From: Tubulanus polymorphus
Taxonomy: Eukaryota; Nemertea; Palaeonemertea; Tubulaniformes; Tubulanidae
Length of the DNA stretch: 64,000 nt
Assembly (NCBI RefSeq): GCF_964204645.1
Contig: NC_134025.1
Coordinates: 6,763,001-6,827,000 of the forward strand
Reading direction: 5' to 3'
Below the pieces are notes generated by a model. The model searched no databases. It was not told the DNA's origin and was given only the letters and a program-made list of their open reading frames with translations. Positions 24,111-38,400 of the stretch are shown here, piece after piece. The position numbers and the translations under genes are program-made. Every line of letters begins with the position of its first letter. Positions within the stretch are counted from its first letter, which is position 1.

Positions 24111-27100
24111 GTAAGTTGGTTTATCCTTTTTTTTTAATCGATCCTATCCATCTTGGAAATCTTTGTAACAGTATCTTTGAAAAAGTTGAAAACTTCATTA
24201 GCCAATTGCTAAAGGGTTGCATCAATGATATTTGACAGTTTTATGATTGTGCAATTGGTTTCTGCACTTCATAGAATAGCACGGCAATGGTACTTACTAT
24301 TAGGAAGAAACTTGAAAACTCAAAAGTTCCAGTGAAGAAATTCAGTCATTCAACTATTTGATTTTAGCGTGATATAAAACCTGCCTCAAGATATTCTGAA
24401 TTTTGGGTAATGAGAAACAATTCTCTGTGCACTTAAATACTTCATTTACAATCTTTGGTATTGAATCAAAGAACAAATCTCATTTGGACTTCGAAAAAAA
24501 CGTTACATAATCGCATTATTTAATCATACTCAGTTTGATGTAAGTCGATTTCATTTATTAAATTATATATGCGAGAATCATAAACCAATCTTGTTGTAAG
24601 ATTATCAGTTGCATATGAATATATACCGTAACACTATTGTCCAGTATAGCGTAAAGGTTACGGTCAGCTCATCATTTATTGCATCTCAAGTCCGGACTAC
24701 TGTCCTTTGCTATATCGGGTCATTCTTTTCATAATAATCGAGTTCAGTATTTATACAAGCAGCAGCGGAGAAGTTATTAGTATATTATGTACGTCCATGT
24801 ATAAACAATTGGCAGCTCTACCTAATAATAATGCTTACTCTCTTGTAAACCCGATTCCCACATAGTCGCGCTGACCTAATGGTTAAACGATCGCATAATT
24901 ATGCATAATTTATTTGTGCATTAAATGCTACTGCCATTAATAATGTGAAAAACGCTCAATTATTTTTGCTAAAGTATATTTGATGATTGATGTTTGAGAA
25001 TATCTCGGTTGGTATTTACCCTCTTTGTAAATACGGTATTACACACTGAATGTAAAACTTCAGATTTGAACTATGTACGTGTTACTGATTCCTGGTACAG
25101 ATTCATGTTCTCGATTATTTCCGTACTTCGATAAATTTCAGTACTTTTCGTTGGTAATTGTTACTGCTGCATTACGTATTAAGGACTACTTCTCGATAAT
25201 CTAGCTCTGCTTTCCCAGAGGCATGTGGGCGTGCAAAACTATTTTAGCCCTGCCGGGATATATAACCCTTGATTCTGCTGTGACCTTGACTTTTATAGTT
25301 GGTCACTTTTCCTGATGCGTTTGATGTTATGATGCAGCATTGATGGATGTCATGAGCATTTTGTTAAATGATATTGGCACTGATAGATTTGTGCTATTGG
25401 GGAAATTACTGATTTGAATTGGATATCATCATGGGCTGCTTATAATTACTCAATTGATGGTTTCTCTTCAAAATTCATAATTGATACTGATCAAATTTTT
25501 CAAACTCTGCATCTAGTTTAAAACCAAGCTGCTGATAGCTGCTTCAGTTGCTGTCTCTTATGTTCCACTATGTTATTGACAGCTTTGATCTCTGTGTGCT
25601 TTTGAATATCTATCTGATTCGATCAAAGTTTATCAGTAACTGACCTCATTGCTTACCGGAAATGGAATCCATTGCTGTATTTGACATTTATGCAGCATGA
25701 AATGAAACCTTGGTTATTCATTCGCTGTTGAACCACACTGATACCCGAATATGTATTTCAAAGCATATTATTTGACGAAGCTCTGACAAAGTTTCTGAAT
25801 GAATGGAATAATGATTTTAAGACTCCTAGCATAGATTATAGTAAAGATATGTAATAACTAACTTTTGATAAGAAATTTTATGTGAATGGTTAATAGCAGC
25901 ACATGAACATGTACGTACATGTCCATAAACTAGGTCCAGGAATTTCCTGCTATTCTTCAATGTGCATCGGCGGCATAACGTGTCTTACTATGATAACATC
26001 AATTTCCGATGTGACACAATTCAGACATGCCTGGTCTGTTTTGATATTTGCGCTCATAGCGATTTTCCAAGCCTCGCGGCGGGAAAATTTGTTTAAAATG
26101 ATTTCCCCGTCGGTTATTGTCTCATCTCCATTTGGGACGTTCTATTGTCGTTCGGTTTTTACCGCGTTTCAAATGAAGCTCGTCGTTTCGTCCATTCACC
26201 GGTTTTTGTAAAGGTAAAATCGATTGTATATCGATTTCTAGGCCGCGACTTTCATCGGGGCGACCGTTGGAAAAGATGCGATATACGCTGCGGCGTCCGT
26301 GATTGCAATTATTCGTCGCTAATCAACGCGTCGATATTGCAATATTTGATTATATTTGATAATTTATCTCAGGCCTGAAAGAATTATTTACAAAAACCCG
26401 CAGCCGCGAATTGGAACGATGCCAGCTGAACCGTTTATGTATCGGAAATAAATTGCATTCCCATTGCATATAGAAAGGGAAATATGTTGGATGCAGGGGC
26501 TCGTATAGATTAATTAGTTCATGCTGTGGAAACTAGTGTATAATTACTAGGTTTATGTCTGCTTTATTCTGATTATGTATATCCAACTCTTGCACTAATC
26601 TGGATACATGAAATGAATATAACGCGTACCTGACGATTTTTTCGAGGCAGGAATTTTCATGTGGTGCGCCATTATTCCAAAAGGGCAATTTTCTGCCAGA
26701 AAAGGCATCTTATATGCATGATTAGAATTCGATATATACTCTAAGATTTTCATGTCGGAAATATATATCTTATGTAGTATTTTTAAACTAAGCAAATATG
26801 AAGGAACTGTATTGGAAGAGATTCATTCTTAAGCCTAGTTCAGATCGCATACGATTCGACCCGATTGTCAAATCTTGAGGAATCGGCAACCAGTGGCTGA
26901 TTTTTCAGTCTGGGAATCTTTGTGACATGAGTGTACTTGAGATTGTTAAGACTAATTGCGGACCAGTTGATCGTAAGGATCAAATATATGTTCTATTTCT
27001 TATGAGGATCGGATTGGATCTTATGTGACCCGAGTGTAATTACGAATGATCTTAAGGTCGTAGCTAATGAACAGTGATGTTCACGTCACATGCTCGAGTT

Positions 27101-29208
27101 ATATAAGTGGTCGTTTCAAAATGATCGTGGATCTCAGGTGACCCGGGGTGTAGCTGAGACCCAACAAATGAGTCTTGGCTGAATTGACAACTCAAACTAA
27201 CAATGTGATGTGAGTGTTCTTAACAATCAGAATCAGATCTTGGTGCGAACTCAGTTAGGATTTAGGTATTGAAACTGGGACGTTCAGCATTCAAACCGGA
27301 GATTGATGTTATCTTGAGTTTTAGCTCATTTAGCATAGATGCTCATCTCAACATTATGGCTGACTGAGGGTACGAGATTAGACACTGTCTGACAGTAAAT
27401 ACACCACACCTCTTAAGATAAGCTTATCTTTTTCTCGAGAGTCACTGACATTAGAGCCACACATGAAATGAGCTAGTTATTCTTTTTTTAAAGATAATGC
27501 AATCTATTCATACTTTACGCAGTGACTGCCCTGTAGATATGCGTTAGATAGATTCAAGTGTCACGGGACTGTTGTTCAATGTCCATGATTCGGTAATCTT
27601 CAGTGGTATTTTGTGCGTATTCATTTCTTGAAGCTGTTGAGAAACGATGAAGTCAATATAAATGTGTTTTCAGATGCTACAAAGACTGTTGCATTATTGA
27701 TTGTCACATCAAAGAAAGTTTCCTTCATCTCATACACTCTAGTTCTTCTGTCTCAAGGCACAGTTCAGACCTGTGATGCTTGATATTCCTTGCGTGTTGT
27801 TATTTCTTGTTTACCTCGAAGAATTTATTGATAAGTTATCGATATTTTGATTAGTCAAATGTTGTACAAAACTGATTGATACCGTGTGTTGTTTTGAAGA
27901 TTCTACATGGAAATTCAATGGGAATGTATGTATTGTATTTACTGTTTTATGGATTTATAATTTACCAAATTTGTTCACTGGGGAGAAATAGGCTTTATGT
28001 ATCAGTACAGTTACTCATGGCAACTGATTTCAAATGTGAACATCTACAGACATATATTAGTAATAGTGAACAACATACATCATACGAGATGAAACCCTTT
28101 TTCTTGATTTCTTAATTTTTTCTGTTTCTGAGCTATCAAATACAGCCTGATTTGATTTGGCATTATATTCTACAGGAAAGCCTGTCGAAGCATTAACGTT
28201 ATACCTTAACTCTTTGAATATGGCGAAATTGGTGATATTTTTTTCCCACTCAGAATTATCTTAGACCAGAGAAAAAATGCGTGATTGAAATTTGTTACGG
28301 TGCCTGTTTCCATCAAAACAAATTTTTTGATGTTTGTTGCCAATTTCATTTTATGTCGCTTTTTTTGGCTCGGCTGCAAAATGACTTATATAATGTGTAT
28401 ATCCGAAATGTTTTCGAAGAAATCTATGAATTTGGGATCAATTATATATACTGTCAGTTTAATGGATATTTAGAGTGCTATTAGAGTTAAGATGAAGATT
28501 TATTAGTGATGCTTTCCTTTTACGTCGCTTAAAACCTCAAGTTGTTCAGATACAAGATTGATATGGATTTGTAATATATGCAGTATTAGTTATCAATAGT
28601 GCGTTTTAGCCGTTGTAATATCAAATCTCCAACAAGTGTCACTTGATGTCATTAATGAAGACGGAATAGCGACGAACACCGGGCTCTGAGAGAGACTACA
28701 GATTTATGTCTTCGGGGTGTCGATCATGTTCTTATAACAAACATTACCGAAACATCATCAGAACTCCTTACAACAAATCTTCCGCCGCTTAATGACATTG
28801 ATGGTGTTACTTCGCCCACAGATATACGCGAAATTAGAAAAAATCGAATTTTCTCGTCGAGTTAAACGAACTATACGATAAACCTGTATCCTGATAAACG
28901 CAGGTTGTGCGTGTGTGTGGTCATATTGAGCAAATATCTAATTTATGAGTAGAGAGCGAGTCTCCAGTGAGTTTGTTTTAATCTAGAAATTGCTCATTTG
29001 TGTGATAGTGAATGAATGTCGATATTAGGTGGATTGATGCATGTGGTGGGACATGATAACGAATCTGATACAGAAAAACTTATGAAATGAGTCTGTTATT
29101 GTCTCTTACATTGCAAGCCTTGTCTATGAGCGTATTGATATTCCAGATCTGATGGACCTGGAACCACTGCCGAGAGCATTCATTTTGTATATACATATAT
29201 ACATGTAG
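24111..29208. other. Non-coding sequence with one strong CpG-retaining block
   Basis: No recognised gene. At 26040-26340 CpG density is well above the surroundings, with a donor-like AAAG-GTAAAA at 26210-26218 and an AATCGAT / ATCGATT inverted pair at 26218-26236. A second CpG block at 28660-28880 contains an open frame (28659-28865) without ATG. Imperfect direct repeats containing GTGACCCG occur at about 27020 and 27135. Confidence 0.4.
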
Positions 29209-29300
29209 CTCAAATCAAATCAAATCATTAAACGTTATTGGACCCGTTATGCACGAATTAACATTCTAGGATGAACACAACAAAAGCCTAGACGATTAAG
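29209..29300 (-). mobile_element. LINE-like 3' tail, minus orientation
   Basis: Read on the minus strand the end is TTTAATGATTTGATTTGATT, a TTGAT-type tandem tail of a retroelement. The extent inside the element is uncertain. Confidence 0.35.
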
Positions 29301-32300
29301 AGAAAAAGAAAAATGTTTGTAAGCATTGGAATTAATACTACAAGCTCTGAAACTTCAAGACATATTTTTGCATCCGGCATTTTATTTTGCTCTGGGTCTA
29401 ATATGCTGGTCCCACTTACCAGTTACAAAATGGTTCAAGAAGCAGAAACTGCTAGAACAGACAGAGAAATTCAAACCCCTGGTGGATATATAGACATTGT
29501 GTGTGTAATTTTGCTCGTGGCACTATACAATCACATGAATTTATATGGATATCAGATGATATATCTAAAGATGTATATTTTACTTGCACCCAACAATTAA
29601 TCATTGATTTGTTTTAATTCATCCACAAACCTCAGTCGCAATCATTATCCAGCTATTATACTCTAAAGGTTCGTTGTCAATTATCCATTTACATTTGGGA
29701 TTCTACCAACGATACCAGCTTTTGTTCTTCGTACAATAGGCAAGCTGTGATTCTAAATGCATCGCTATGTTTCAGTACCTCTTGCAGTGGTACATTGATA
29801 TTGCCATCGTCGGCTAGTGGCAAAGGCCGAGATATATGATAGATATATACCATTTCATAATCTTGAGGGGCAATTTAGAGGTGGTCTCAGTGGTCTGGAT
29901 CCTAGTCTTCCCATAGAAGTTTTCCTTTTCGTTATGACATATATTGTATAAAACCTCTCGGAAATAGCATAACTTTTTATGTAATTCTTCAAAATATCTA
30001 ACACCGAGGGAGGACCCTCTAGTGCCCTTTGGCGGGGCTGCTTTATCTGAGAAATGGCTTTTTTCTTCTGGGCCCCCGTCTTCCAATTTTCCTAGATCCA
30101 CCCCTGTACTTATACCACTTTCTATGATATACCAATGTGGCTGAATTAATTGAAATGAATTGCAAAGAAAAAACAAAAAGCCCAAAAAATACTGACTTTC
30201 AAGTTTCATTAAAGTCCACATCTATCATTGACGACTGAGTTGCAGAAATTCCTATGCAGGAAATGCATCCTATTATGTCCACTTACACGATGGTTTATCA
30301 GTTTATTGTGGCAAAAAGCTGGCAAGTGGTATCCTGCGTGCTATCTCAACGACTAAATATAGCATGTCAATTTGCTTCAGTGTAAAGCTGATGGGTTGAT
30401 GGGGTTTAAGTACCCATAATGGACCGTTTTGGCTTATGTATATGCATTGAAGCTGTCGTAGCATTTCTTCTAGAAGAGGGCCATTGGGAAGAAGTCATTT
30501 TCTACTTGACTTATAGTGCCTTTTCGAGAAACCTGCATTAGCATTCGCTCATTGTTTTGCGGTGTCAATAAGTCAAGATAATATACAGGCTATCGCAATT
30601 AGTATTTTACATCGCTGGAACACTCCGTGTGTGTGGTATCCGAAATCTCGATATTCCATCAAACATGTTTTTGAAGTTGTTTGTTTGTCATCCGTAAAGC
30701 AGATCGCTATAAATCATCCAACCCAGTACGGTCAGTATTCCAATTGATAAATCAGTGTGCAAACTATTTTTTCATTAAAAAAATGGCTATTTGGTCTCCA
30801 CGGTCTGTATCGAAGCACGAATGTGAGACATGTAAATTGCTTGTTGATGCGGCAAAGCCGTGAAGTTTATGTTCAGTCATGCCCAGTACAGTGTTAGCAA
30901 TCGGGATAAAATCATCTATACTAAGACTTTGGGCTAAGTGACAATGTAACTGAGATATCATTAACTTAATGGAATCAGAAACGTCAGTTGTGACATTTAT
31001 TCTTTCATCTGCCTCGCCAGATTAACCAACTAGATACAGAAAGCTTTCGTTCATATTCATATTCTGTCATTTCGATTCCATCACAGGATATGATGCCCTG
31101 AAACCATATACAAAGAAGCCAAAGGTCAGTAATTACATTTCCTTCAGTGGCGTGTGGAGTCCAGCTTGAAGCTAGTTAGGACGAACCGTATGGAATCTGA
31201 TAATTCTGAATGAATCCGAACCGTTACGCATAGGTGTCGAAACCAGTCTGGTATAGCTCGGGCCGTGGCTGTTCCAATAGTTTGCCTCACTTCTGATCCC
31301 GTTTAATGATGGAAAAATAGCCCCAAGAATTCTCAGATTGCATGAACAAGCATCCGTTCCTTTAAGATTTCGGAGGACCCCGATAAGACGCTCGCATTTG
31401 TGATTTATGTCAAACCAAATCCCACTACAAAAGGCTGGGCTAATATTTCGTAGCTTGTACTGGTCCGCTTTCAACTGCATTCATGTTTTAGTGCTGATGA
31501 AACTGAAGAAATTGATACATCAAAGATGTTTCTGAAACTTGTTTCTTCGTATCTTGATCGTTGTGAGATCTCTTCTCATAGGAAAGTTGACAATAGTTTG
31601 TAACATCTAGATTTTTCACCTAAGCCATTCCGACGATAGGCTGTGGTTTAATGACAAGATTTTCTGTTTAGATAGATTCAATAATGACCTTGAAAGGATT
31701 ACTATTATTTCAGTATCTGTAAAAATCAGTGTAGATAATCTATACTGCCCTAAATTCAGGTCCCTGTTTAGGCAAATAATGTGTATATTTACACAGGTTT
31801 TCATATTTCAATACGGAATCATACTCAATGAACATAACCAACCACCTTCATTGACTGATTGCGTTGTAATATATTTTATGGACGGAATTGCTTCCGATGA
31901 ACTAATTTCGTAAGTAGACAGATAAATTTATTCAAATTAGTAAATGGGAGCATACTTTTTTAAATAATCTACCGAGTCCCATATACGCAATTATGTACTG
32001 TTCGTATATTGTCAATGCTTTCATATTTTTAGTCTGTGATTCCATAAAATGTTATTTATTTCCATATCTGATCATATATGAGGTGTATAATTGAGGTTTT
32101 AGCCCTTGCGGTTTCCGGTGAGGTCTGAGTAATGATTAACGATAGCAAATTTTAGCGCAGGAATTCGATTAACTCAACAGAATTGTCCATAGATAATCCA
32201 GTAGGGTATACTGTCGCGGCGGTTGAGTTATCGTTATTGACACTAATGAAGAAAATCAGTTTTAGAGGAAATTAGTGACAATGGGGGAAATGCGGCGCTG

Positions 32301-35121
32301 AAGTTAGTGCAGACACTTGCGAGTGCGCGAAACCTGCCCATAATACGGTAATCTTCTCGAATAATTTCGTCTTGCCTACTAATTTCGGCGCATCTTCGGA
32401 GAATTGAATCCTAAAATTTAAGAGAAGTAGATGATTTGGACTGATTACATTTGAATAGAAATTGTAAACGAAGTAAGAATTAACATGTATATATATATAT
32501 ATACGGTGTACATTTGGAGCTCGCACTCCTGTTTTGTCTATTCCTCCGATTAAACAATATCCGGCTTATACTCGAATCGCATTAGTTCAGGAAATGAAAA
32601 ATGGCTCGACAGATGCACATTTTTTTCAGCGTGTTACGATGTAGTTTTGATGGTGAGCGATTATTTACCATTAGGTCTACTCGCTGCCCTCGATCATATT
32701 ACAGTCTGAATGCGTCGCGCCGTTGTGGAGACTCATCGCTATGAAAATGCGATATATCAAGTGTTCGGTTTCGTATCTGATGTTCAATCTCGTACAGGTG
32801 GATTAATTTTACGTATCAGTTTCTTGCGCAGCTAAATCCCGAAATGAAAATCTCCCATCCCTGGTGATCAATAACGTTTTTGCTCGATGCCGTAGTTTAC
32901 CATCCAATTCCGTCAGTCGCTTAAAAATCGTTTGCGTTTAATGAAAATCTCCGATTAATTGAAAACTATTTCTTCTTTATTATCAATCGTTTGAATGTTG
33001 TAATAATTTTTTTGTTGTCATTTTTTTATTCCAATAAATTTGCTTATCATGAGATGATCATAGTCTTGTGCTACATGTTCTACATCTGCCTACAATTGGT
33101 TGGTTGAGTGAATAAGTGGTAAAATCTTACTTAACTTTGGACTTACGTTACCAATACATCCTAGGTAGTGGAAAAAATTCATTAACGTTTGAGTAGGTTT
33201 ACTGATGTTCGTTTCTTTGTTCGCTGCTATTCATTTTTCAATCTCTTTTTATTCTCGCTATCATTATATTTTGTGGTATCTTCAGAGTCATATTCGGAGT
33301 GTATCAATTCAGGGAGTTTTTGAGTTCAGAGATCTTGCCATTGTTCCTCACGACCGTGGTAGAAAAGAAAATTACGCAAGTATTTTCTTGTGGTTTGATT
33401 GATTCTGAACATTTTCTATGGCATCTGGAGAACGTAAGTCAATTTGTTTAGTTATATTTACCCAGTAATCGTATGTTTGGTAACAGGCTGGGTATTGAGC
33501 GATTTTTCATACACAATACTAATGTATGATCAATGTATTTTTTCGGGATAAGTTGAAGCAGCCTCATTTGATTGATGAAAACATTCGTTGTTTTGTCATC
33601 GTGATAAATGACGCAGTAAAATTTCACGTGCGCGCGATGTTGAATAATTCTCATTCGTGTAAAAGGGATGACTATTGAATTCAGGTCTTTTTACCATTGT
33701 TGGACTATATCTAATAATCGGATTACGAGGATCTTGCTAAGCTCTTTCGTTTTCAATTAATTCCGCACATAAAACTTGTCATCAGTGTTACCTGCTCGAG
33801 GTGTCTACCTCATTATACCCCATTCGTCTTGTCAACTCCGTCGCTCTATAATCAACACTTGCATTATGCTTTTTCAAAATCAATTTAAACCTTCATTAAA
33901 GTGAGGTCATAAATTTGCATATTAGGTTTTTAAGTGCCAATATTTTATGTCACGAACGCGAAGGAAACCTACTCTGCTTACCGGCTGCATACGATAAAAC
34001 TTGCGTTGAATGGAAAATTTATCGATAAATTTGGTAATATTGAGTTGTTCACACGTATTTTATTATTTACAATCTCTTCAATGTTTGTTGAAGTGTTATT
34101 GTAATTGTGTGCTATAGAAATGAAACTGCTAGAAATGAAACTGTTACGGAACTGGAAGTTGAAGCCTGCAGGATACATTCCAATTCCAACCAGAATTCGA
34201 TTTATAGCAAACCAGGAATGCGTCGTCTGGCCCTTTGTTCTTATATTTACGTTGTAAATGCTTATAATTGTATCAGTAAAGATAAATTATTATTATTATC
34301 ATCATAATTGAGAAGACTTGACCTGTAATACTTGAGATATCATTCAATTAGTTATTAATGTTTGTTTGAATGGTAACAAAATCAGTTATAAATCAGTTCA
34401 AGGCAAGGTTTTAATAATGTCTACAAGTTGTTGAGAATAACAGGAAGGTCTTATTCCCTGAGAACAACAAGTATCTTGCAGCCATGGACATTCTGATATT
34501 TCACAGGGTGCTACCCAAAAGACCATTGCAAAGCAGATAACACTAATATTAGAGCTAATCCCTAGAAAATGATCTTCCATCCCTTTGGTGCTTAAATCTG
34601 GTCACACCATTTGGCTTTTAAGTATTATTATAATCCATTTAGCTGGGCAATTGGTTACTACTTAGTGAATATTTATAGTGTATTGCTTCAAATGAGATAA
34701 AGAGAAGCCAAAGTATGTCAACAACACGGGCAGCTTCAGCTGGCAAATGAGTTATGTTTGATACGAGCAATTTCCACGAGAGATCAAGCAATTGATTTCT
34801 CATTTTTCCACCAAGAGCAAATACTGGCAATAGAGTAATAAAACACTGCATGCTTCAATAAGTTAACAAGTAAAACCACAGAGTTGATGTATGCAATATC
34901 GATTGCAGTTACCATACCTTTACTTGGAAACCGGATCATGATATGCTTGATTGTAACAACCTTTCACTCGGACCACTGACTCCATAGAAATATGTAATCA
35001 ACCTTATGATTTGCTCCATGCATCCAACAAAACTGTTTGCGGTAAGCGATTGATATACTACTGGGCGATGATGCTGCTTCAAAGCGTACGGACAAAAACG
35101 CTACATGACCTGTTGACTTTC
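29301..35121. other. Non-coding sequence with transposon fragment and CpG-retaining blocks
   Basis: No recognised gene. A hAT-like terminus is at 30070-30106. ORFs at 29814-30221 and 31172-31480 (both minus) have no known motif. CpG-retaining blocks at 32120-32420 and 32560-32960 look like candidate conserved elements. Confidence 0.4.
30070..30106 (-). mobile_element. hAT-like transposon terminus
   Basis: On the minus strand the sequence opens CAGGGGTGGATCTAGG and runs into a G-rich GGGGGCCC. Many hAT elements begin with CAGGGG-x-GGATC. The matching end with an 8-base duplication is not found, though a CAGTGGTCTGGATC at about 29898 could be a decayed partner. Confidence 0.4.
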
Positions 35122-35419
35122 TTAACCCTTTCAGTGCATCTACACCGCAGTGCGGTGTATAAATTAGTGATAGATTTTGCTAGTACACCACACTGCGGTG
35201 TATTGATGTAATTAGTAATTAGTAATTATCTCTCTTGAAAAATGGCAGCACTTGTCAAACATAGTGAAATACTAGTAACTAACGATACACCGCAATGCGG
35301 TGTAGACGCACTTCAGTGGTATTCCCGTTATTCAACACACTAGGGTGGAATTTAAAAAGAAAATTTCAAATTATCTCCAGCACTATAGGGTATTAATTAG
35401 TCAGCACTGAAAGGGTTAA
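35122..35419. mobile_element. piggyBac-type MITE with TTAA target duplications
   Basis: A 290-base element at 35126-35415 has perfect 12-base terminal inverted repeats, CCCTTTCAGTGC and its complement. TTAA flanks it on both sides (35122-35125, 35416-35419), the hallmark of piggyBac insertion. It has no ORF. Inside are three 17-base palindromes of the form ACACCGCA-N-TGCGGTGT at 35142-35158, 35185-35201 (two changes in the left arm) and 35287-35303. It is intact in outline and so perhaps fairly recent. Confidence 0.85.
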
Positions 35420-38400
35420 AAAATAAGTGATCGTGTCGATATTGAAAGGTTGTGTTTATTTTATTGCATGAAACTGAGGAGCTAAGGATGTAACAGTTGA
35501 AAGATATATATTTGTTGAATAGCTTCAGAGGATTTGATGGGATGTGGAAATTTGTCACTAAAGCACTCGACTTGTTCTGCCGTGAGGTTGAAAATGCTGT
35601 GGTCACAGCTGAAGAGAATTCATTATGCTTATAAAATCAAAAGATCAATGCTTCCAAGGCTAAGAAGCCTTCATACTAGCGAAAATAATCTCTGTCAAGG
35701 GTTTTATACTTGAGGATTAATGCTAGTGATGATGTTTGCTTCCATTTAATGCACATGAGATGGTCTTCTTTTACTTGTGGCGCAGAACAACTCATTTATT
35801 GGTTTATGTTTATCGCATATATCCTCTGGTGATGCTCGGAGTTTCGTGGTTCATCTATCATCCCCGAGCCGGGTCAAGTTCAATTGAATCACTGGTTGGT
35901 CATCACTAGTATCCATTATCTTATAAACGTAGATGCTTACAGATGAATGGGTTTGATAGTCGGAGTAGATATTGAAACTGACTGGCCTGGGGACTAGTCA
36001 ATTACAGACCAATTAACTGGCTCACTTCTAGTTGATGACACTTGCAGTTCATCTGATGGAAACCTCCGAAAAGGTTTCTCTTTATTATCATGATTTTTAA
36101 CGATGTCTCCGTAATCGAGATACCAGGGCTAGCGGGGATGTAGAGGGTTTCACTTGAAATATAGCTGAATGGTTTCGCAACGTTCCCTTTTCCTTCCTCA
36201 CTCTTTAGTAAAGCAATCGCTTTGAATTCCACAAACATGTTGCTTATGCAAAGAAATGTCTTTTTTATTGTGAATATGTTTCACACGTTGTTGTGCAGGC
36301 ATCATTTTAATGATGGTATGATGCTGAGTGCCAGAATAAGAAAGTCTATCGACATGTTTTGACTTGATGGGTAGATGGGTTTTGTAGTTAAACATCTAAT
36401 TTTATCTTGAAAAATGCTATGCATGGAAGCAAAAATATGCTCTTTATGTATTTTTGGTGGAAGTGAACGTTGCATGTTTTACCTTTTTGGGAGTGTACAA
36501 ATCAGATTATAAAGGGGGCGGTGAGAGACATCTTACGTTCGTCATCCCCTTGAGACTGTGTTTGCACGATACAGCCTGCAATTCTACATGGATTTCCCTG
36601 AAACTTGGTGTGAGGATTTAGCCCAGTGAGTTGTATTGAAAATGGAGACTGCCATCTAATATGGCTGCCAGGGTTGCCACCATCGTAACTAACTTGAATT
36701 TCTTGATGGCACCATACAGCCTGCAATTCTTGATGAATTTCCATGAAACTTGGTCCGACTGTTGAGACAGGTTTATCTATTCTGTACTTGAACCAACAAT
36801 TCCTGCGAAGTTACTAAAAAGGATCTACTGTAATAAAATCCTTAATGAAATTAGAATTAAGTTCATCGCTGCCACCAGTCTGGATTGCTTCATTATATTT
36901 CTTATGTCTGTTATTCAACTAATACTGCGTTTGGTGTAAATTTTTCAAACCGTCGATGCATGATTCTTCTGACGTCGCGATTCAAGTGATGTACCCGGAT
37001 TGATTATTGATTATCATTGAGGATCAGATCGCCACGGGTACCTGAAAGGTGCTACGACTCTGGAGACCTTCCTTGACTAATTAAATTCTCAGATACGGTG
37101 GCTATTAGCTCTGTGGCGTGTGGCCACATTATTATACAAGTAATCTCTTCGAGTTTGCACGATATTCCTGCGGGATTTTAGCGGGTATTACTTGTTAGGT
37201 TGTAATAGGGCAAAGCTGCGAACTATAATCACCTCCGCCTTTGGATCGAAATAGTCGTCTTACGTTCATGACTCGAAGCCAAACTTTTTTTGAGAAACAC
37301 TTTCAGGACCTGTATGTGCGTTGTATCTCTGCTGGATCGCGAGTTTTAGTAAGTAGTAACAATGAGGTTTTGTGAAGTACATGAGTCCAAATAGTGCGTA
37401 CTCTATATGCGTGATCATGTATCAAATATAAGCAAAATGATTATTGGTTTGCATATATATGTATGTTCACTCACAATCCACTGCTGCGATTAATCTTACA
37501 GCTTACTGACAACGTGTCTACTGGAGATAAGTCATCAATCCTATATAATGTATAATTAAACTCTCAAGATCTGTTTGAATTGATAGACAACATTTCCTCT
37601 TTGTATCAGTACTAATCCATTCTCAGCATTTTCTGTATAAAATGTCTCGAGTATTTCTAGTATTTCGTGACTTTTTGGCTGTAAAAATATGGCATGAAAG
37701 CTTCGCGCACTTCGAGAGGGGTTTTACAGGTTTAATGCCATAAGTTGGTCTCTTCCCATTATCGGTGTGTTCATTTACCAACTCACCGTCTAATCTAATA
37801 AGGCTTTAACTACTTGATGAGTGTACCTCCAGGGAGGATCTCTACCACTGGTGGAACATGTCAGTCTTGAAATCATTTGTGATTATAAAGGCTATGATAG
37901 AAATTGGGACCCGGTATAGATAAGCTCACATAAGATGATGCGCCTAAAAATCCACGATACACTTGCCTACCATAGTTAGTGCGAATAATGAATTGAATGA
38001 TGTCATCCAGTCCTCTGTTCGTCTGTGCAGTAAATCTTGCGCGGAACATTTCTATGTCTGGTGGTATTTTGATGGAACCTGGAACGTTGCTATGATATGT
38101 AGTTATGCACCTGCCATTTATTAAAAAAAAAAAATCAAACATGGATGACTGGCGGCATCTATCTAGTTAGTAAATTTTGCGCAGACTACTCCTCGTAGGT
38201 CTTACGTCATAATTTAATGAAACTTCTTATAACGCATTCATTCCTGTGCAACACAATTTTTAGTCAATGATTGAACTGGCTTGAAAGAAGTAGTAAATGT
38301 ATTGGAAATGGCTTCGCAACGATTATTCATGCAGATGTGGTGGATATCAAGATGGTGCCACTGGTACTGAAACCAGATCTATTATTCATGGTCTTCACTG

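Noticed and set aside
24864-24893. tRNA box A-like sequence
   Set aside because: Only the D-arm region matches; no box B or acceptor stem follows.
27068-27083. TGAACA-GTGA-TGTTCA steroid-receptor-like palindrome
   Set aside because: Spacing of four bases does not match the usual three-base receptor element; a 6-base-arm palindrome is expected by chance in 64 kb.
31172-31480. 102-residue minus-strand ORF
   Set aside because: Balanced composition but no recognised motif, promoter or polyadenylation signal. Weaker than the 54636 ORF.
37873-38142. 89-residue minus-strand ORF beginning in a poly-T tract
   Set aside because: Starts in an A/T homopolymer and has no known motif. Could be a retrocopy but nothing supports it.
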